Notes under the pieces: generated by a model
The model's input: the letters and a program-made list of their open reading frames with translations, nothing else
What the model was told of the DNA's origin: nothing
Databases searched by the model: none
Shown: positions 5,970 to 15,719 of the stretch, in pieces
How the letters are laid out: every line of letters begins with the position of its first letter
Position numbering within the stretch: position 1 is the stretch's first letter
Assembly: GCA_014378555.1 (NCBI GenBank)
Contig: JACMNN010000013.1
Coordinates: 1 to 35,776, forward strand
Reading direction: 5' to 3'
DNA from: Burkholderiales bacterium
Lineage (GTDB): Bacteria; Pseudomonadota; Gammaproteobacteria; Burkholderiales; Casimicrobiaceae
Length of the DNA: 35,776 nt
Made by a program: the position numbers and the translations under genes

Positions 5970-8726
5970 ATGGAATCTACTTACAACCACAAAGCGGTTG
6001 AAGCCGCCGCGCAATCGCATTGGTCGCAAACCAACGCCTACACCGTAGTCGAGAACGACCCGCGCTTCCCGAAAGGCAAGTATTACGCCTGTTCGATGCT
6101 GCCCTACCCATCGGGCAAACTGCACATGGGCCATGTGCGCAACTACACGATCAACGACATGATGTACCGCCAGCTTCGTATGCGCGGCTACAACGTGTTG
6201 CAGCCCATGGGCTGGGATGCGTTTGGGCTGCCGGCCGAAAACGCGGCGATGAAAAACAAGGTGCCGCCCGCGAAGTGGACCTACGAAAACATCGCTTATA
6301 TGAAGAAGCAGATGCAGTCGATGGGGCTCGCCATCGACTGGTCGCGTGAAATGGCGGCCTGTTCGCCGGATTACTACCGGTGGAATCAGTGGCTGTTTTT
6401 AAAGATGCTGGAAAAGGGCATCGCTTACCGAAAAACCCAAATCGTGAATTGGGATCCGGTAGACATGACAGTGCTGGCCAACGAGCAGGTGATCGACGGT
6501 CGCGGCTGGCGCACCGGTGCACCGGTCGAGAAGCGGGAGATTCCCGGCTATTACTTAAAGATTACCGATTACGCGCAAGAGCTGCTTGATCCGGTCGCGA
6601 ATCCTGAAAGCCCCGACTACCTGAAGGGCTGGCCGGATCGGGTGCGTGCGATGCAAGAAAACTGGATCGGCAAATCTGAGGGCGTTCGCTTCGCGTTTCC
6701 GCATGACATCACCGATAAAAACGGCGCGCCGATTCAAGACGGCAAGATTTATGTGTTCACCACCCGTGCCGACACCATCATGGGTGTGACGTTCGTAGCG
6801 GTGGCCCCTGAGCATCCGCTGGCGATGCGCGCGGCTGAACGTGATCAGGCGCTGGCTTTACGGATTGAAGCGTTGAAAGCCGGCGGTACCACTGAGCTTG
6901 AGCTCGCCACCAAAGAAAAAGAAGGTGTGGCGACCGGGTTGTTCGTCAGCCATCCGTTGACCGGCGACAGCATTGAGTTGTGGGTGGGCAACTACGTGCT
7001 GATGAGCTACGGTGACGGCGCCGTGATGGGCGTTCCGGCGCATGATGAGCGGGATTTTGCGTTTGCCAAAAAGTACCGGTTGGCGATTAAGCAGGTGGTC
7101 GGTTTTGTCCCCTCCCCCCGGGGGGGAGGGGTTGGGGGAGAGGGAGATGGTGCTCCAAACCAAATGGCTTTGAACGCCACGACCCTCTCCCCACCCCTCC
7201 CCCCCGGGGGGAGGGAGTTTTCCCACGATACCTGGCACGACTGGTATGGCGACAAACAAATCGCTGCCTGCGTCAACTCAGGTAAATACGACGGCCTCAG
7301 CTACAAAGCCGCAGTCGACGCCGTGGCTGCCGACCTCGCCGCCAAAAACCTCGGCGAAAAGAAAACCACGTGGCGTCTGCGCGACTGGGGCATTTCGCGC
7401 CAGCGCTATTGGGGCACACCGATCCCGATCGTGCACTGCGAAGAGCACGGTGCGCAGCCGGTGCCGTACGACCAGCTGCCGGTGATTCTTCCGGAAGACT
7501 GCATCCCCGACGGCTCCGGCAATCCGTTGCACAAGCACGAAGGTTTCCACCACGGTGCGACCTGCCCGGTGTGCGGCAAAGCCGCGCGACGCGAGACCGA
7601 CACGATGGATACTTTCGTAGATTCGTCGTGGTACTTCATGCGCTACACCTCGCCCGGTAATAAAGAGGCGATGGTCGACGAGCGCAATGATTACTGGATG
7701 CCGATGGATCAATACATCGGCGGCATTGAGCACGCGATTCTTCACCTGCTCTACGCGCGCTTCTGGACCAAGGTAATGCGCGACACTGGGCTGGTGAAGT
7801 TCAGCGAACCGTTCACCAAGCTGTTGTGTCAGGGCATGGTGCTCAATCACATTTTCTACACGCGCGGCAGCAACGGCGGCAAGGACTATTACCCGCCCGC
7901 CGAGATAGCAATGACCTTTGATGCGCAGGGCCGCATCAATGGCGGCACCGCGAGCGACGGCAGCAAAGTCGAGTACGGCGGCGTCGGAAAAATGGGCAAG
8001 AGTGAGAGAAACGGTGTCGACCCCGAAGACATGATCGAGAAGTACGGCGCCGATACCTCGCGCCTGTACATGATGTTCACCGCGCCACCGGAAGCCACGC
8101 TGGAGTGGAACGATGCGGCGGTTGAGGGATCGTGGAAGTTCTTGCGCCGGGTGTGGAATTTTGCCGCGAAAAACGAAGCCGCGTTGCGTGCCGGCATTAA
8201 AGGCCCGCGTAACGAAGCAAAGTTCAGCGACGCCGCGAAAGCGTTGCGCAAAGAAATTCACACCACGCTCAAGCAGATCAACTTCGACTTCGAGCGCATT
8301 CAGTACAACACGGTGGTGTCGGGCTGCATGAAGCTGCTCAACGCAATGGAAGCAGCGGATGCCGCTGCTGTCACGCCGGCAGCGCTGGCCGAGTGTTTCT
8401 CGATTTTGCTGCGCGTGCTGTATCCGGTTTGCCCGCACATAACTCAGTCGTTGTGGGGTGAATTGGGGTATGCCGAAGGCTGCGGCGAATTGCTCAATGT
8501 TGCGTGGGCGGATGTTGATGACAAAGCGCTGGTCAGCGACACCGTCGAGCTGGTGTTGCAAGTTAACGGCAAGACGCGCGGGGTGGTGGTGGTCGCTTCA
8601 AACGCGGACAAAGCAACCATAGAAGCCACAGCCGCCGCATCACCTGACGTTGCAAAATTCGGCGAAGGCCGCACACCGAAAAAAATTATCGTGGTGCCGG
8701 GTCGGCTTGTGAACGTGGTGGTGTGA
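5970..8726 (+). CDS. leuS: Leucyl-tRNA synthetase with repeat-encoded insertion
   Basis: Class I aminoacyl-tRNA synthetase charging tRNA-Leu in the cytoplasm. The HIGH-type signature is [15 protein letters not shown]. The CP1 editing domain shows TTRADT and [16 protein letters not shown], the catalytic core [18 protein letters not shown], and the KMSKS loop reads KMGKSERNG, a departure from the textbook motif. The C-terminal domain contains QVNGKTRG. At 918 aa it exceeds the usual 860-880. The excess maps to about residues 380-416, where [14 protein letters not shown]... [11 protein letters not shown] is the in-frame translation of a REPIN-like element, placed after the editing domain motif and before [25 protein letters not shown]. 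The frame stays open, so the protein is presumably functional. First gene of leuS-lptE-holA. Confidence 0.96.
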   Translation: MESTYNHKAVEAAAQSHWSQTNAYTVVENDPRFPKGKYYACSMLPYPSGKLHMGHVRNYTINDMMYRQLRMRGYNVLQPMGWDAFGLPAENAAMKNKVPPAKWTYENIAYMKKQMQSMGLAIDWSREMAACSPDYYRWNQWLFLKMLEKGIAYRKTQIVNWDPVDMTVLANEQVIDGRGWRTGAPVEKREIPGYYLKITDYAQELLDPVANPESPDYLKGWPDRVRAMQENWIGKSEGVRFAFPHDITDKNGAPIQDGKIYVFTTRADTIMGVTFVAVAPEHPLAMRAAERDQALALRIEALKAGGTTELELATKEKEGVATGLFVSHPLTGDSIELWVGNYVLMSYGDGAVMGVPAHDERDFAFAKKYRLAIKQVVGFVPSPRGGGVGGEGDGAPNQMALNATTLSPPLPPGGREFSHDTWHDWYGDKQIAACVNSGKYDGLSYKAAVDAVAADLAAKNLGEKKTTWRLRDWGISRQRYWGTPIPIVHCEEHGAQPVPYDQLPVILPEDCIPDGSGNPLHKHEGFHHGATCPVCGKAARRETDTMDTFVDSSWYFMRYTSPGNKEAMVDERNDYWMPMDQYIGGIEHAILHLLYARFWTKVMRDTGLVKFSEPFTKLLCQGMVLNHIFYTRGSNGGKDYYPPAEIAMTFDAQGRINGGTASDGSKVEYGGVGKMGKSERNGVDPEDMIEKYGADTSRLYMMFTAPPEATLEWNDAAVEGSWKFLRRVWNFAAKNEAALRAGIKGPRNEAKFSDAAKALRKEIHTTLKQINFDFERIQYNTVVSGCMKLLNAMEAADAAAVTPAALAECFSILLRVLYPVCPHITQSLWGELGYAEGCGELLNVAWADVDDKALVSDTVELVLQVNGKTRGVVVVASNADKATIEATAAASPDVAKFGEGRTPKKIIVVPGRLVNVVV
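7110..7215. repeat. REPIN-like inverted repeat inside leuS
   Basis: The left arm CCCTCCCCCCGGGGGGGAGG, extended by GGTTGGGGGAGAGGG, is almost the reverse complement of the right arm CCCTCTCCCCACCCCTCCCC with its GGGGGGAGGG end. About 40 bases lie between them. It is the same architecture as the intergenic copies at 770-900 and 11244-11350, but here it is translated in frame within an essential gene. Confidence 0.9.
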
Positions 8727-9271
8727 AGATGAACAGCCGCAGCACGCGTCTTTCTGCATTCGCCACCGCGATCATTGTTGCTGCGCTACTCAGCGCCTGC
8801 GGCTTTCAGCTGCGCGGCGCGGCGGTTTATCCGTTCACCAGTGTGTTTGTGCAACGCCCCACCACGTATGGCGTTGGCACGATAAACATCGCAGGTGCGG
8901 TTGCACCAGTGGTGCCTGACGTGATTGCCAGCCTCACCAACAACGGGGTGCAAATCAAAACCAAGATTGAAGACGCAGACTTTGCGATTCGCTTCGTGCA
9001 AGTGTTTTTCGACAAGCGCGTGTTGTCGCTTTCTGGTGGCGGTCGCGCCCGTGAGTTTGAGCTTGAATATCGAGTGCGATACGAGTTCGTCGATGCCAAA
9101 GGCCGCGCGTGGGGCGAACCCGGAGAGATCACCATTCGTCGCGACTTCTCGTTTTCGGAATCGCAAGCACTAGCCAAAGAGCGAGAAGAGCGGCAACTCA
9201 TTCGTGACATGCAGCTTGATGCCGCCGCACAGGTTTTGCGGCGTTTGCAAGCGGTGAAACGACCTGGATGA
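8723..9271 (+). CDS. lptE: LPS-assembly lipoprotein LptE
   Basis: Outer-membrane lipoprotein that plugs and chaperones LptD for insertion of lipopolysaccharide in the outer leaflet. A lipoprotein signal is visible: hydrophobic [20 protein letters not shown] with lipobox LSAC (Cys 24 counted from ATG 8729). The rest ([49 protein letters not shown]) is typical of LptE/RlpB. Length is about 180 aa. The start is either GTG 8723, overlapping the leuS stop as GTGA, or ATG 8729 just after it; both imply coupling to leuS. The leuS-lptE-holA order is widely conserved in proteobacteria and supports the call. Confidence 0.92.
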   Translation: MKMNSRSTRLSAFATAIIVAALLSACGFQLRGAAVYPFTSVFVQRPTTYGVGTINIAGAVAPVVPDVIASLTNNGVQIKTKIEDADFAIRFVQVFFDKRVLSLSGGGRAREFELEYRVRYEFVDAKGRAWGEPGEITIRRDFSFSESQALAKEREERQLIRDMQLDAAAQVLRRLQAVKRPG

Positions 9272-9349
9272 AAGCACGCACCGTCCGCCCGGGGTTGATC
9301 GTCAGTGCCGCATATTGGGCCAGTGAAAAGGACTCGACTAACGCACACA

Positions 9350-9422
9350 CCGTTCGCCCTGAGCGTAGCGAAGGGTTTGATTCCATCGCCATCGAACTCT
9401 TCGCTACGCTCAGGGCGAACGG
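9350..9422. repeat. Inverted repeat, CGTTCGCCCTGAGCG family, between lptE and holA
   Basis: CCGTTCGCCCTGAGCGTAGC faces GCTACGCTCAGGGCGAACGG around a central spacer. It is the second copy of the family found in the ArsR-type gene at 2384-2457. It occupies much of the 182-bp gap between lptE and holA, a gap that is otherwise short or absent in this conserved gene set. Confidence 0.85.
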
Positions 9423-9453
9423 CGGTTGCGTTACCTGCGGCAGCAGCTAATCC

Positions 9454-10467
9454 ATGCAAGTCTCCCCCGACCAACTCCCCAACCGCCTGACCGATACGCT
9501 GAAGCCCATCTACGTCATTCATGGCGAGGAGACGCTGACCAAACTTGAGGCGGCCGACGCCGTTCGTGCCGCGGCACGCAAAGCGGGCTACAGTGAGCGC
9601 GAGCACTTCGTGGTTGAGGCGCATTTCGACTGGAGCCTAGTCACGCAATCGAGCGACAACCTGTCGCTTTTTTCTAGCTTGCGGATTGCTGAAATCACCA
9701 TCAACACCGCTAAACCGTCAGTCGACGCTGGCGCGTTTTTCGCCAAACTCGCCAACGATCCGCCGTCTGACATGCTGTTCATTATCAACCTGCCCAAATT
9801 GGATCGCACCGCGACCGATTCGTCGTGGTTTGCGGCCTGTGATCGCGCTGGCGTTACGGTCGCCGCCCCCCTAGTGGAGCGCGATCAATTGCCGGGATGG
9901 ATCAAGTCACGGCTGCGGCTGGCCGGTTTTGATGCGGCTCGCGAAGTCATTGAACTGATCAGCGAACGCTGTGAAGGCAACTTGCTAGCAGCAAAGCAGG
10001 AAATCGAAAAACTCGCGCTGCTGGTGAAGCCCGGCAAGCTCGCCATCGAAGATGTTTTGAACGCGGTGACCGATGTCGCCCGTTACGATGTGAGCGAGCT
10101 CTCTGAGGCGTTTCTGCGCGGCGACTTGGCCCGCTACGCGCGCGTGCTTGCGGGCCTGCAAGCCGAGGGCGAGCAAGCGCCACGATTGTCGTGGCAGTTG
10201 TCGGAAGACGTGCATGCGCTGGGCAACATTTTTATGGCGAAACGCGAAGGCGTGCCAATGATGCAGGCACTGCGCAATGCGCGGGTGTGGGGCAAACGGC
10301 AGAAGGCGATGGAGATCGCGATCAACCAGATTGATTCGCGACGCATCGCGTCGTTGCTGAAGACCTGCGCCACGCTTGATGCGCAGAGCAAGGGCCAAGC
10401 GGCGGGAGACGCGTGGCTGACGTTAGGCGGGCTCGCAGCGCGGGCGCACGGCGCCCTGGCGCTTTAG
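9454..10467 (+). CDS. holA: DNA polymerase III subunit delta
   Basis: Delta subunit of the clamp loader, which opens the beta sliding clamp during replication. At 337 aa it has the usual length. It begins QLPNRLTDTLKPIYVIHGEETLTKLEAADAVRAAA, the typical HolA opening, and continues with DMLFIINLPKLDRTATDSSWF and the collar-domain-like AWLTLGGLAARAHGAL near the end. No clear Shine-Dalgarno precedes the ATG. The position after leuS and lptE is the conserved one. Its 3' end converges on rsmE with 24 bp between, with no obvious terminator. Confidence 0.92.
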   Translation: MQVSPDQLPNRLTDTLKPIYVIHGEETLTKLEAADAVRAAARKAGYSEREHFVVEAHFDWSLVTQSSDNLSLFSSLRIAEITINTAKPSVDAGAFFAKLANDPPSDMLFIINLPKLDRTATDSSWFAACDRAGVTVAAPLVERDQLPGWIKSRLRLAGFDAAREVIELISERCEGNLLAAKQEIEKLALLVKPGKLAIEDVLNAVTDVARYDVSELSEAFLRGDLARYARVLAGLQAEGEQAPRLSWQLSEDVHALGNIFMAKREGVPMMQALRNARVWGKRQKAMEIAINQIDSRRIASLLKTCATLDAQSKGQAAGDAWLTLGGLAARAHGALAL

Positions 10468-10491
10468 CGCTTTAGGATTAGGCATGTGCCG

Positions 10492-11202
10492 CTATTGCAA
10501 CGACCCCAACCACACTAGCGCCGCAATCGCTGCGGTTTCGGCGCGTAAAACGGTGGGGCCCAGGCGCAATCTGTGGTCGCAGCGCTTTCGCAGCAGCGCT
10601 AGTTCAGAACCTGAAAATCCACCTTCCGGACCGATAAAAACCGCACTTGATGTCGTGGTGGCTGACAGCGATTTACCCGTCGAGCCGTCGGCGTCAAGCA
10701 AGATCAGCGACTGATCGGCGAGCGAGGCAAGCGCATCGCTCGCCTCATTCAGCGAGACCGGCGGGTAAATTTTCGGTATTTGATTTCTGCCGCATTGTTC
10801 GCACGCGGCGATGGCCACGCCACGCCAATGTTCGGCGCGCTTGTCCACATCCCCGGGGATGCGTTGCGAACGTTCGGTGTAGATCGGCTGAATTACCGCC
10901 ACGCCTAACTCAGTGGCTTTTTGTACCAGCCAATCGAATCGATCATTCGCGATTAACGATGCATATAGCGTGACGCCGCGCAGCATTTCGCGTTCGATGG
11001 CAACGTGCTCAGATGTTGTTGCCAGCACGTCGCGTTTGCCGATTTGCGTGATCGTTGCAGGTGTTTCTCCGCCGCTGCCGTCGAATAGAACGATGGCGTC
11101 CCCCTCACGCAGCCGCAGCACGCGCACATGTTGAGCGATGCGTGCGTCGAGAGCAACGGTTGCGTTTTGCTGGATGGAGTCGACTGAGAAGAAACGGGGC
11201 AT
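10492..11202 (-). CDS. rsmE: 16S rRNA (uracil1498-N3)-methyltransferase RsmE
   Basis: SPOUT-family methyltransferase that methylates U1498 of 16S rRNA using S-adenosylmethionine. The 236 aa begin MPRFFSVDS with the N-terminal PUA-like region (HVRVLRLREGDAIVLFDGSGGE). The middle has LIANDRFDWLVQKATELGVAVIQPIYTERSQ, and the trefoil-knot SAM site is FIGPEGGFSGSELALL followed by LRLGPTVLRAETAAIAALVWL. All are hallmark RsmE motifs at normal length. It is convergent with holA and separated from the downstream-coded hydrolase by a REPIN-like intergenic region. Confidence 0.95.
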   Translation of the reverse strand: MPRFFSVDSIQQNATVALDARIAQHVRVLRLREGDAIVLFDGSGGETPATITQIGKRDVLATTSEHVAIEREMLRGVTLYASLIANDRFDWLVQKATELGVAVIQPIYTERSQRIPGDVDKRAEHWRGVAIAACEQCGRNQIPKIYPPVSLNEASDALASLADQSLILLDADGSTGKSLSATTTSSAVFIGPEGGFSGSELALLRKRCDHRLRLGPTVLRAETAAIAALVWLGSLQ

Positions 11203-11243
11203 GGTTGACTACGAGTGTCGGGAGGTGTTTGCAAGCATCTGCT

Positions 11244-11350
11244 CCCTCTCCCTGGGGGAGAGGGTTGGGGTGAGGGACGTTGCGTCCGATCCAAGTTTGA
11301 ATGGAACTGACAGACCCTCTCCCCTAGCCCCTCCCCCCCAGGGGGAAGGG
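11244..11350. repeat. REPIN-like paired palindromic repeat between the hydrolase gene and rsmE
   Basis: CCCTCTCCCTGGGGGAGAGGG with the arm TTGGGGTGAGGG is followed after about 45 bases by the inverted partner ACCCTCTCCCCTAGCCCCTC and CCCCCAGGGGGAAGGG. Family and architecture match the copies at 770-900 and 7110-7215. It fills most of the 178-bp gap. Confidence 0.85.
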
Positions 11351-11380
11351 AACAGAACCAAGACTGCGCGCGTCAATTGC

Positions 11381-12190
11381 TCACTCATTGGCAAACCGCC
11401 AAAGCGCCGCTAGCGTCACATCGGGCGCCTCAAGCGTCATGTTGTGTCCCGCATCAGAAATCGTTTCCGTGCGCACTGACTGCAATGCCGCGATCACCCC
11501 CAGCGCCGCTTTTGGCGCAGTCATCAAGTCGCGTTCACCCATCAACACCAACGCCGGACAGCGCACCGATGCAGCGGCGCTTAAACCGTTCACGTACGCC
11601 TTGCACGCTGCAAGATCGTTGTGCAGCACGCCTTTAGCCATGCGCCGCATCAGCGCCAAAGAACTTCCGGGCAGCCAAGTGCCGGGGACTTTGTGATTGT
11701 TGCCAATGTGGGAGTTAGGCGCGAGCGACCAATCGACGATCATGCGCCGTGCTTTTTCTTCATCGTTCAACGCCGCATCGAGCAACACGTCTCCCACCGC
11801 CATCGGCACCGCACTGCCGACCAGCGCCAGTTTGCTCACCAAGTCAGGCCGCCGCGCGGTGAGTTCAAGCGCGGTCAGCGAGCCCATGCTGTGGCCGATC
11901 AGCACCGCTGTTTCTACCTGTGCTGCGTCGAGCAACGCCGCGACCCAATCGGCGAGTGCATCGATGCTGGTGCACAACGGCCCGTCGCTTTGCCCATGTC
12001 CGGGCAAGTCAACCGCCAGCACGTTCCAGCCGTGCCAAGCGAAATACCGCGACTGCAATGCCCACACGCTGTGATCGTTGGCCGCGCCGTGGATGAACAC
12101 GGCGGTGCGGTGCGCTGCGTTGAATTCGCGACTGCCGGTGTAGGCGTAAGCCCGGGCGTCAGCGGACGCGTTGTTGAGGGTAAATTTCAT
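11381..12190 (-). CDS. Alpha/beta hydrolase fold protein
   Basis: Probable cytoplasmic esterase or hydrolase of unknown substrate, 269 aa. The catalytic triad can be read: nucleophile elbow GHSMGS, acid in MGERD, histidine in DAGHNM near the C-terminus. The oxyanion-hole segment is FIHGAANDHSVW, and LAVDLPGHGQSDGP is a family signature. The ATG overlaps the metY stop (ATGA), so it is cotranscribed and coupled to the homocysteine gene. MetX-like homoserine acyltransferases share this fold, but the protein is shorter and more like a generic hydrolase, so no pathway role is assigned. Confidence 0.85.
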   Translation of the reverse strand: MKFTLNNASADARAYAYTGSREFNAAHRTAVFIHGAANDHSVWALQSRYFAWHGWNVLAVDLPGHGQSDGPLCTSIDALADWVAALLDAAQVETAVLIGHSMGSLTALELTARRPDLVSKLALVGSAVPMAVGDVLLDAALNDEEKARRMIVDWSLAPNSHIGNNHKVPGTWLPGSSLALMRRMAKGVLHNDLAACKAYVNGLSAAASVRCPALVLMGERDLMTAPKAALGVIAALQSVRTETISDAGHNMTLEAPDVTLAALWRFANE

Positions 12191-13488
12191 TGCTGCACCC
12201 GCTCCGCCGCTTTCAGCGCCCGCGTCAGGTCTTCAATTAAATCCTTTGCATCTTCCAATCCAATCGACAACCGAATCGTGCCCTCCGTGATGCCCGCTGC
12301 CAGCAGCGCCTCGGCGCTCATGCGCGAATGGGTGGTGCTCGCGGGGTGAATCACCAGCGATCGGGCGTCGCCAACGTTTGCCAGGTGCGAGAACAGGCGC
12401 AGGTTATCGATGAACGCTCGGCCCTGTGCACGGGTGCCTTTGAGGTCAAACGCAAACACCGCACTCGCGCCCTTTGGAAAATACTTTTTTGCGAGATTGT
12501 GGTCGCGATGTTCGGGCAATTCAGGATGATGAATCGCGCCCACAAACGCGTGTGAGCGCAAAAAATCTAGTACTTTGCGGGTGTTGCTGATGTGTCGCTC
12601 CATGCGCACCGGCAGCGTCTCAATGCCCTGCAAAATCTGCCATGCGGTGGCCGCAGCCATGCAGGCACCAAAATCGCGCAAGCCCTCGCGACGACAACGC
12701 AGCAGGAAGGCCGCAGTCGACGATTCTTCTGCAAACACCATGTCATGAAATCCGCGATACGGCTCGGACAGCGTCGGAAAGTTTTTACGCGCCAATTCAC
12801 CGAGCCAGTCAAACTGTCCGCTATCCACCAACAGCCCGCCGATCACTACGCCGTGTCCTTGCAAGAATTTGGTGGCGGAGTGAAACACGATGTCCGCACC
12901 ATGCTCGAACGGGCGGATTAGGTAGGGCGTGGTGAGCGTGGAGTCCAACATGAGCGGCACCCCCGCCGTATGCGCAATCTCGGCAACTTTTTCAATGTCG
13001 ATCAGCAGATTGCCGGGGTTGCCCAGCGTCTCGCCGAAAAAAAGCCGCGTTTCCGGGCGCACTGCCGCGCGCCACGCATCGAGATCGCCCGGATCAACGA
13101 ACGTCGTGTTGATGCCGAAACGCGGCAGCGTGTAGTCGAGCAAGTTGTGCGAGCCGCCGTACAGCGCGCGGCTGGCGACGATGTGGCTGCCTGCGCCCAT
13201 CAGTGTGACGATGGCCAAATGCAGCGCCGCCTGACCGGACGCAACCGAGATGGCGCCGACGCCCCCTTCGAGCGCGGCGATGCGTTCTTCCAACACCGCG
13301 TTGGTAGGGTTCGAGAGGCGCGAATAAACGTGGCCTGCGCGCTCCATGTTGAAAAGCGCTGCCGCGTGGTCGGAGTCCTCGAACACAAACGACGTGGTTT
13401 GGTAGATGGGTGTGGCCCGTGCGCCCGTTGTTGGATCGGGGCGAGCGCCGGCGTGGACGGACAGTGTGTCTAACTCAAACATGAACAA
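12187..13488 (-). CDS. metY: O-acetylhomoserine sulfhydrylase (Cys/Met metabolism PLP enzyme)
   Basis: PLP-dependent enzyme that joins sulfide to an activated homoserine to make homocysteine, giving direct sulfhydrylation in methionine synthesis. Its 433 aa match MetY length. Motifs include TPIYQTTSFVFED, YSRLSNPTNAVLEERIAALEGG, SGQAALHLA, and the PLP lysine in HSATKFLQGHGVVIGG (about K207). ETLGNPGNLLIDI and VGDARSLVIHPASTTHSRM are typical of the O-acetylhomoserine aminocarboxypropyltransferase branch. MetZ (O-succinylhomoserine sulfhydrylase) is an alternative but is usually shorter. The start may be the third codon. No SAM-type riboswitch was recognised upstream. Confidence 0.88.
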   Translation of the reverse strand: MFMFELDTLSVHAGARPDPTTGARATPIYQTTSFVFEDSDHAAALFNMERAGHVYSRLSNPTNAVLEERIAALEGGVGAISVASGQAALHLAIVTLMGAGSHIVASRALYGGSHNLLDYTLPRFGINTTFVDPGDLDAWRAAVRPETRLFFGETLGNPGNLLIDIEKVAEIAHTAGVPLMLDSTLTTPYLIRPFEHGADIVFHSATKFLQGHGVVIGGLLVDSGQFDWLGELARKNFPTLSEPYRGFHDMVFAEESSTAAFLLRCRREGLRDFGACMAAATAWQILQGIETLPVRMERHISNTRKVLDFLRSHAFVGAIHHPELPEHRDHNLAKKYFPKGASAVFAFDLKGTRAQGRAFIDNLRLFSHLANVGDARSLVIHPASTTHSRMSAEALLAAGITEGTIRLSIGLEDAKDLIEDLTRALKAAERVQQ

Positions 13489-13823
13489 ATCCTCGACATA
13501 TGTGTTGCCCGTTAGAAACTCGATTTAGCGTGAGCTGGATGGAGATTTAATTACGTTTACGGTGCTTTGACCGCACGGAGAGGCTTTGAATACGAACTGA
13601 AGCGACGAAATTGGGCACTATTCAGTAAGAAAGTTCCCAAAATTGTCGGTAAAGTGTCTCTAAATTACAACAGATTTGCAACAGCTTTTAGGGTAAACGA
13701 CCGTCTGATCGAGGCTATCGCGTGGAAATTGCAATTGTCAGGTTGTCTAAAATAGATACTTAAGCCACGATTTAACGCGGCTCGCAGGCGAAAAGCTATT
13801 CGCTCACTCGGCTGCCAAAAGCG
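13489..13823. other. AT-richer intergenic region between metY and the HD-GYP gene
   Basis: About 335 bp, visibly poorer in GC than its flanks. It contains the metY promoter region and the 3' flank of the HD-GYP gene. The one track ORF here (13567-13755, TTG start, 62 aa) has no good ribosome binding site and no recognisable family, so it was not called. No strong hairpin terminator or riboswitch was seen. Confidence 0.5.
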
Positions 13824-15719
13824 TTATAAAAGTTCGCCCGGTGCAAGCGGTTCCATTTCGTTCAACATCGCGTGCATTTTGTCTCGCGCCTGGATAAACG
13901 TCGACTGATTTCCCGCCACTGCCAAAAAGTCGTCGAATCGATCGCCGTGTGCCCGGCGCAGATGCTCCACCAGCTTGATAAATGCCGTGACCATGCGCGG
14001 CTCGAAATGCGTGCCCGATGTGCGCTCAATTTCGAGCACCGCTTCGGCGTGCGTCCAGGCATGTTTGTAGGCGCGCGCATGAGTCAGCGCGTCGTACACA
14101 TCGGCGAGTGCTGCGATGCGCGCCACCTCGGGAATGTCGTCGCCTTTAAGGCCCTTTGGGTAGCCGGTGCCGTCCCACTTTTCGTGATGATGCAACGCGA
14201 TAAGTTCAGCCATACGAAACGCTGGATGCGAGCATTGCTGCAGGATCTGCGCACCAATCGTTGTGTGCCGTTGCATCACGGTGAACTCTGCATCGGTGAG
14301 CTTACCCGGCTTCATTAACAAGCCGTCAGGAATGCCCAATTTGCCGATGTCATGGAGGCGTGCAGCGACCTCGATGTCTTGCGCATATTTGTGGCCGTAG
14401 CCGAGTGAATTTGCGAGCAGGCCGGTGAGTTTTCCGACCCGGTATGCGTGGCGGCCAAATGAATCTTCGCGTAGCTCTGCAGACACCGCAAGCCGCTCCA
14501 GCGCGTCACGGTAGAGCGATTCAGGCACCTCAATTTCTTCTTTCTGCGCCCCCGGAATTCTCTGGATTGCCTTGATGACTGCGCGCGCATCATCTTTGCC
14601 CGGCATCGGCGTTTGAATGCGTTCGCGAATCACTTCGAGCTTACTGCGCACGGCAGCAACCTGAGACTGCCCGAGAAACTCAACCAACTCCCCCAAATAC
14701 AGAAGCGCGCCGACGTGATCCTTACCTTTTTCATAGGCCCTCACCAACAGAACGAGGTTGTCGCGATAGATGCCCGGCATCTTTTTAGAGTGCTTCAACA
14801 TCTCCAATAATTTGGCCACTGCGATGGTCAAGTTGCCTGCATAAATTTCGTAGGCGGCCTCGGCAAGTTCGCGATTCAACGTAAGGCGTGGCGATTTGAA
14901 TGCATCAGACAAGTCGCGAATCATTTTGAGGCGCGTCTCGATAGTCGCGTCGTCTTTAAGTCCTATAGCGCTCTTCAGCCACACGCCTTCGGCAATTACC
15001 CGGTTTAGCAGACCATGACCATCGCGCGGCAGGCCGACAGATTCACACGCTTCACGAGCCGATTCAGCAGCTAAAGAGAAATGCTGGAGCGCCAGCGCAG
15101 CGCTCGCCATATTAGTTCGTGCAACGGCAACGAAACTGCCGCAATCGGGGCGGGGTTTGAAGCGTTTAATAATGCGCAAGGCAACAGAAACTGTCTCGCG
15201 ATAGAGCCCCATTGTGTAGAGCGCTGCGGTCATATTGCTGAACGCAGACGCCACACCCATTTGGTCGTCAAGCTCATCGGCGATGGCAGCAGAGCGCAGC
15301 GCGAATTCGACCCCCCGCGCAGGGATACCCACATCAGTGCTAACGACCGCGTAGAAGTTACACGCGCGACGCAACTCTTTTTTAAGCTTGTGATCGGTCG
15401 CTAAATCCAATGCTCGTTCTACTAGCGGAATCGCGTCTACCGAAAGCCCACGTGCGACGTGAGCGCCAGCGACGTCAAGCAGGATGGAGATACATGCAGG
15501 TACCGGCTCGGGATGCTGACTGAAAGCGATCAAGCGAGCCGCCTGAACCATAAGCCTGAAATCCTCTGCGTTCGGGGATTTCAACAGCGAGGGCATGTCA
15601 GCCTGCAATTGTGTGACCAGATCAGACAAACCTTCGCTGTCGAACTCAGTTACGCATGCGTCAATCAACCCAATCAGTGCTTGTTGTTCCACTTGTCTTT
15701 TCCCTGATGCCGCCGTCAT
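13824..15719 (-). CDS. TPR-like sensor protein with C-terminal HD-GYP phosphodiesterase domain
   Basis: Predicted cytoplasmic c-di-GMP phosphodiesterase with a large helical sensor half. About 631 aa from ATG 15719; the track uses a TTG two codons earlier. Residues of roughly 80-360 contain TPR-like helical pairs, for example GVASAFSNMTAALYTMGLYRETVSVALRI and NMASAALALQHFSLAAESAREA. The HD-GYP domain at about 415-590 has HDIGKLGIPD, the KPGKLTDAEF segment, HHHEKWDGTGYPKGLKGDDIP and ADVYDALTHARAYK, so the metal and GYP residues are intact. No membrane segment or receiver domain is visible. It diverges from the peptide array with about 60 bp between. TPR receptors adjacent to peptide genes are known from the RRNPP systems of Gram-positives; a similar role here is inference. 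Confidence 0.88.
   Translation of the reverse strand: MTAASGKRQVEQQALIGLIDACVTEFDSEGLSDLVTQLQADMPSLLKSPNAEDFRLMVQAARLIAFSQHPEPVPACISILLDVAGAHVARGLSVDAIPLVERALDLATDHKLKKELRRACNFYAVVSTDVGIPARGVEFALRSAAIADELDDQMGVASAFSNMTAALYTMGLYRETVSVALRIIKRFKPRPDCGSFVAVARTNMASAALALQHFSLAAESAREACESVGLPRDGHGLLNRVIAEGVWLKSAIGLKDDATIETRLKMIRDLSDAFKSPRLTLNRELAEAAYEIYAGNLTIAVAKLLEMLKHSKKMPGIYRDNLVLLVRAYEKGKDHVGALLYLGELVEFLGQSQVAAVRSKLEVIRERIQTPMPGKDDARAVIKAIQRIPGAQKEEIEVPESLYRDALERLAVSAELREDSFGRHAYRVGKLTGLLANSLGYGHKYAQDIEVAARLHDIGKLGIPDGLLMKPGKLTDAEFTVMQRHTTIGAQILQQCSHPAFRMAELIALHHHEKWDGTGYPKGLKGDDIPEVARIAALADVYDALTHARAYKHAWTHAEAVLEIERTSGTHFEPRMVTAFIKLVEHLRRAHGDRFDDFLAVAGNQSTFIQARDKMHAMLNEMEPLAPGELL

Noticed and set aside
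7278-8561. 427-aa open frame on the minus strand inside leuS
   Set aside because: It is antisense to the conserved LeuRS core, with no recognisable domain. Long antisense frames are common opposite GC-rich genes.
13489-13570. SAM-type riboswitch upstream of metY
   Set aside because: No recognisable SAM-I, SAM-II or SAH core or pairing could be found by eye in this AT-richer leader.
13567-13755. 62-aa ORF in the metY/HD-GYP gap
   Set aside because: TTG start, weak upstream signal, no similarity recognised and no partner gene.
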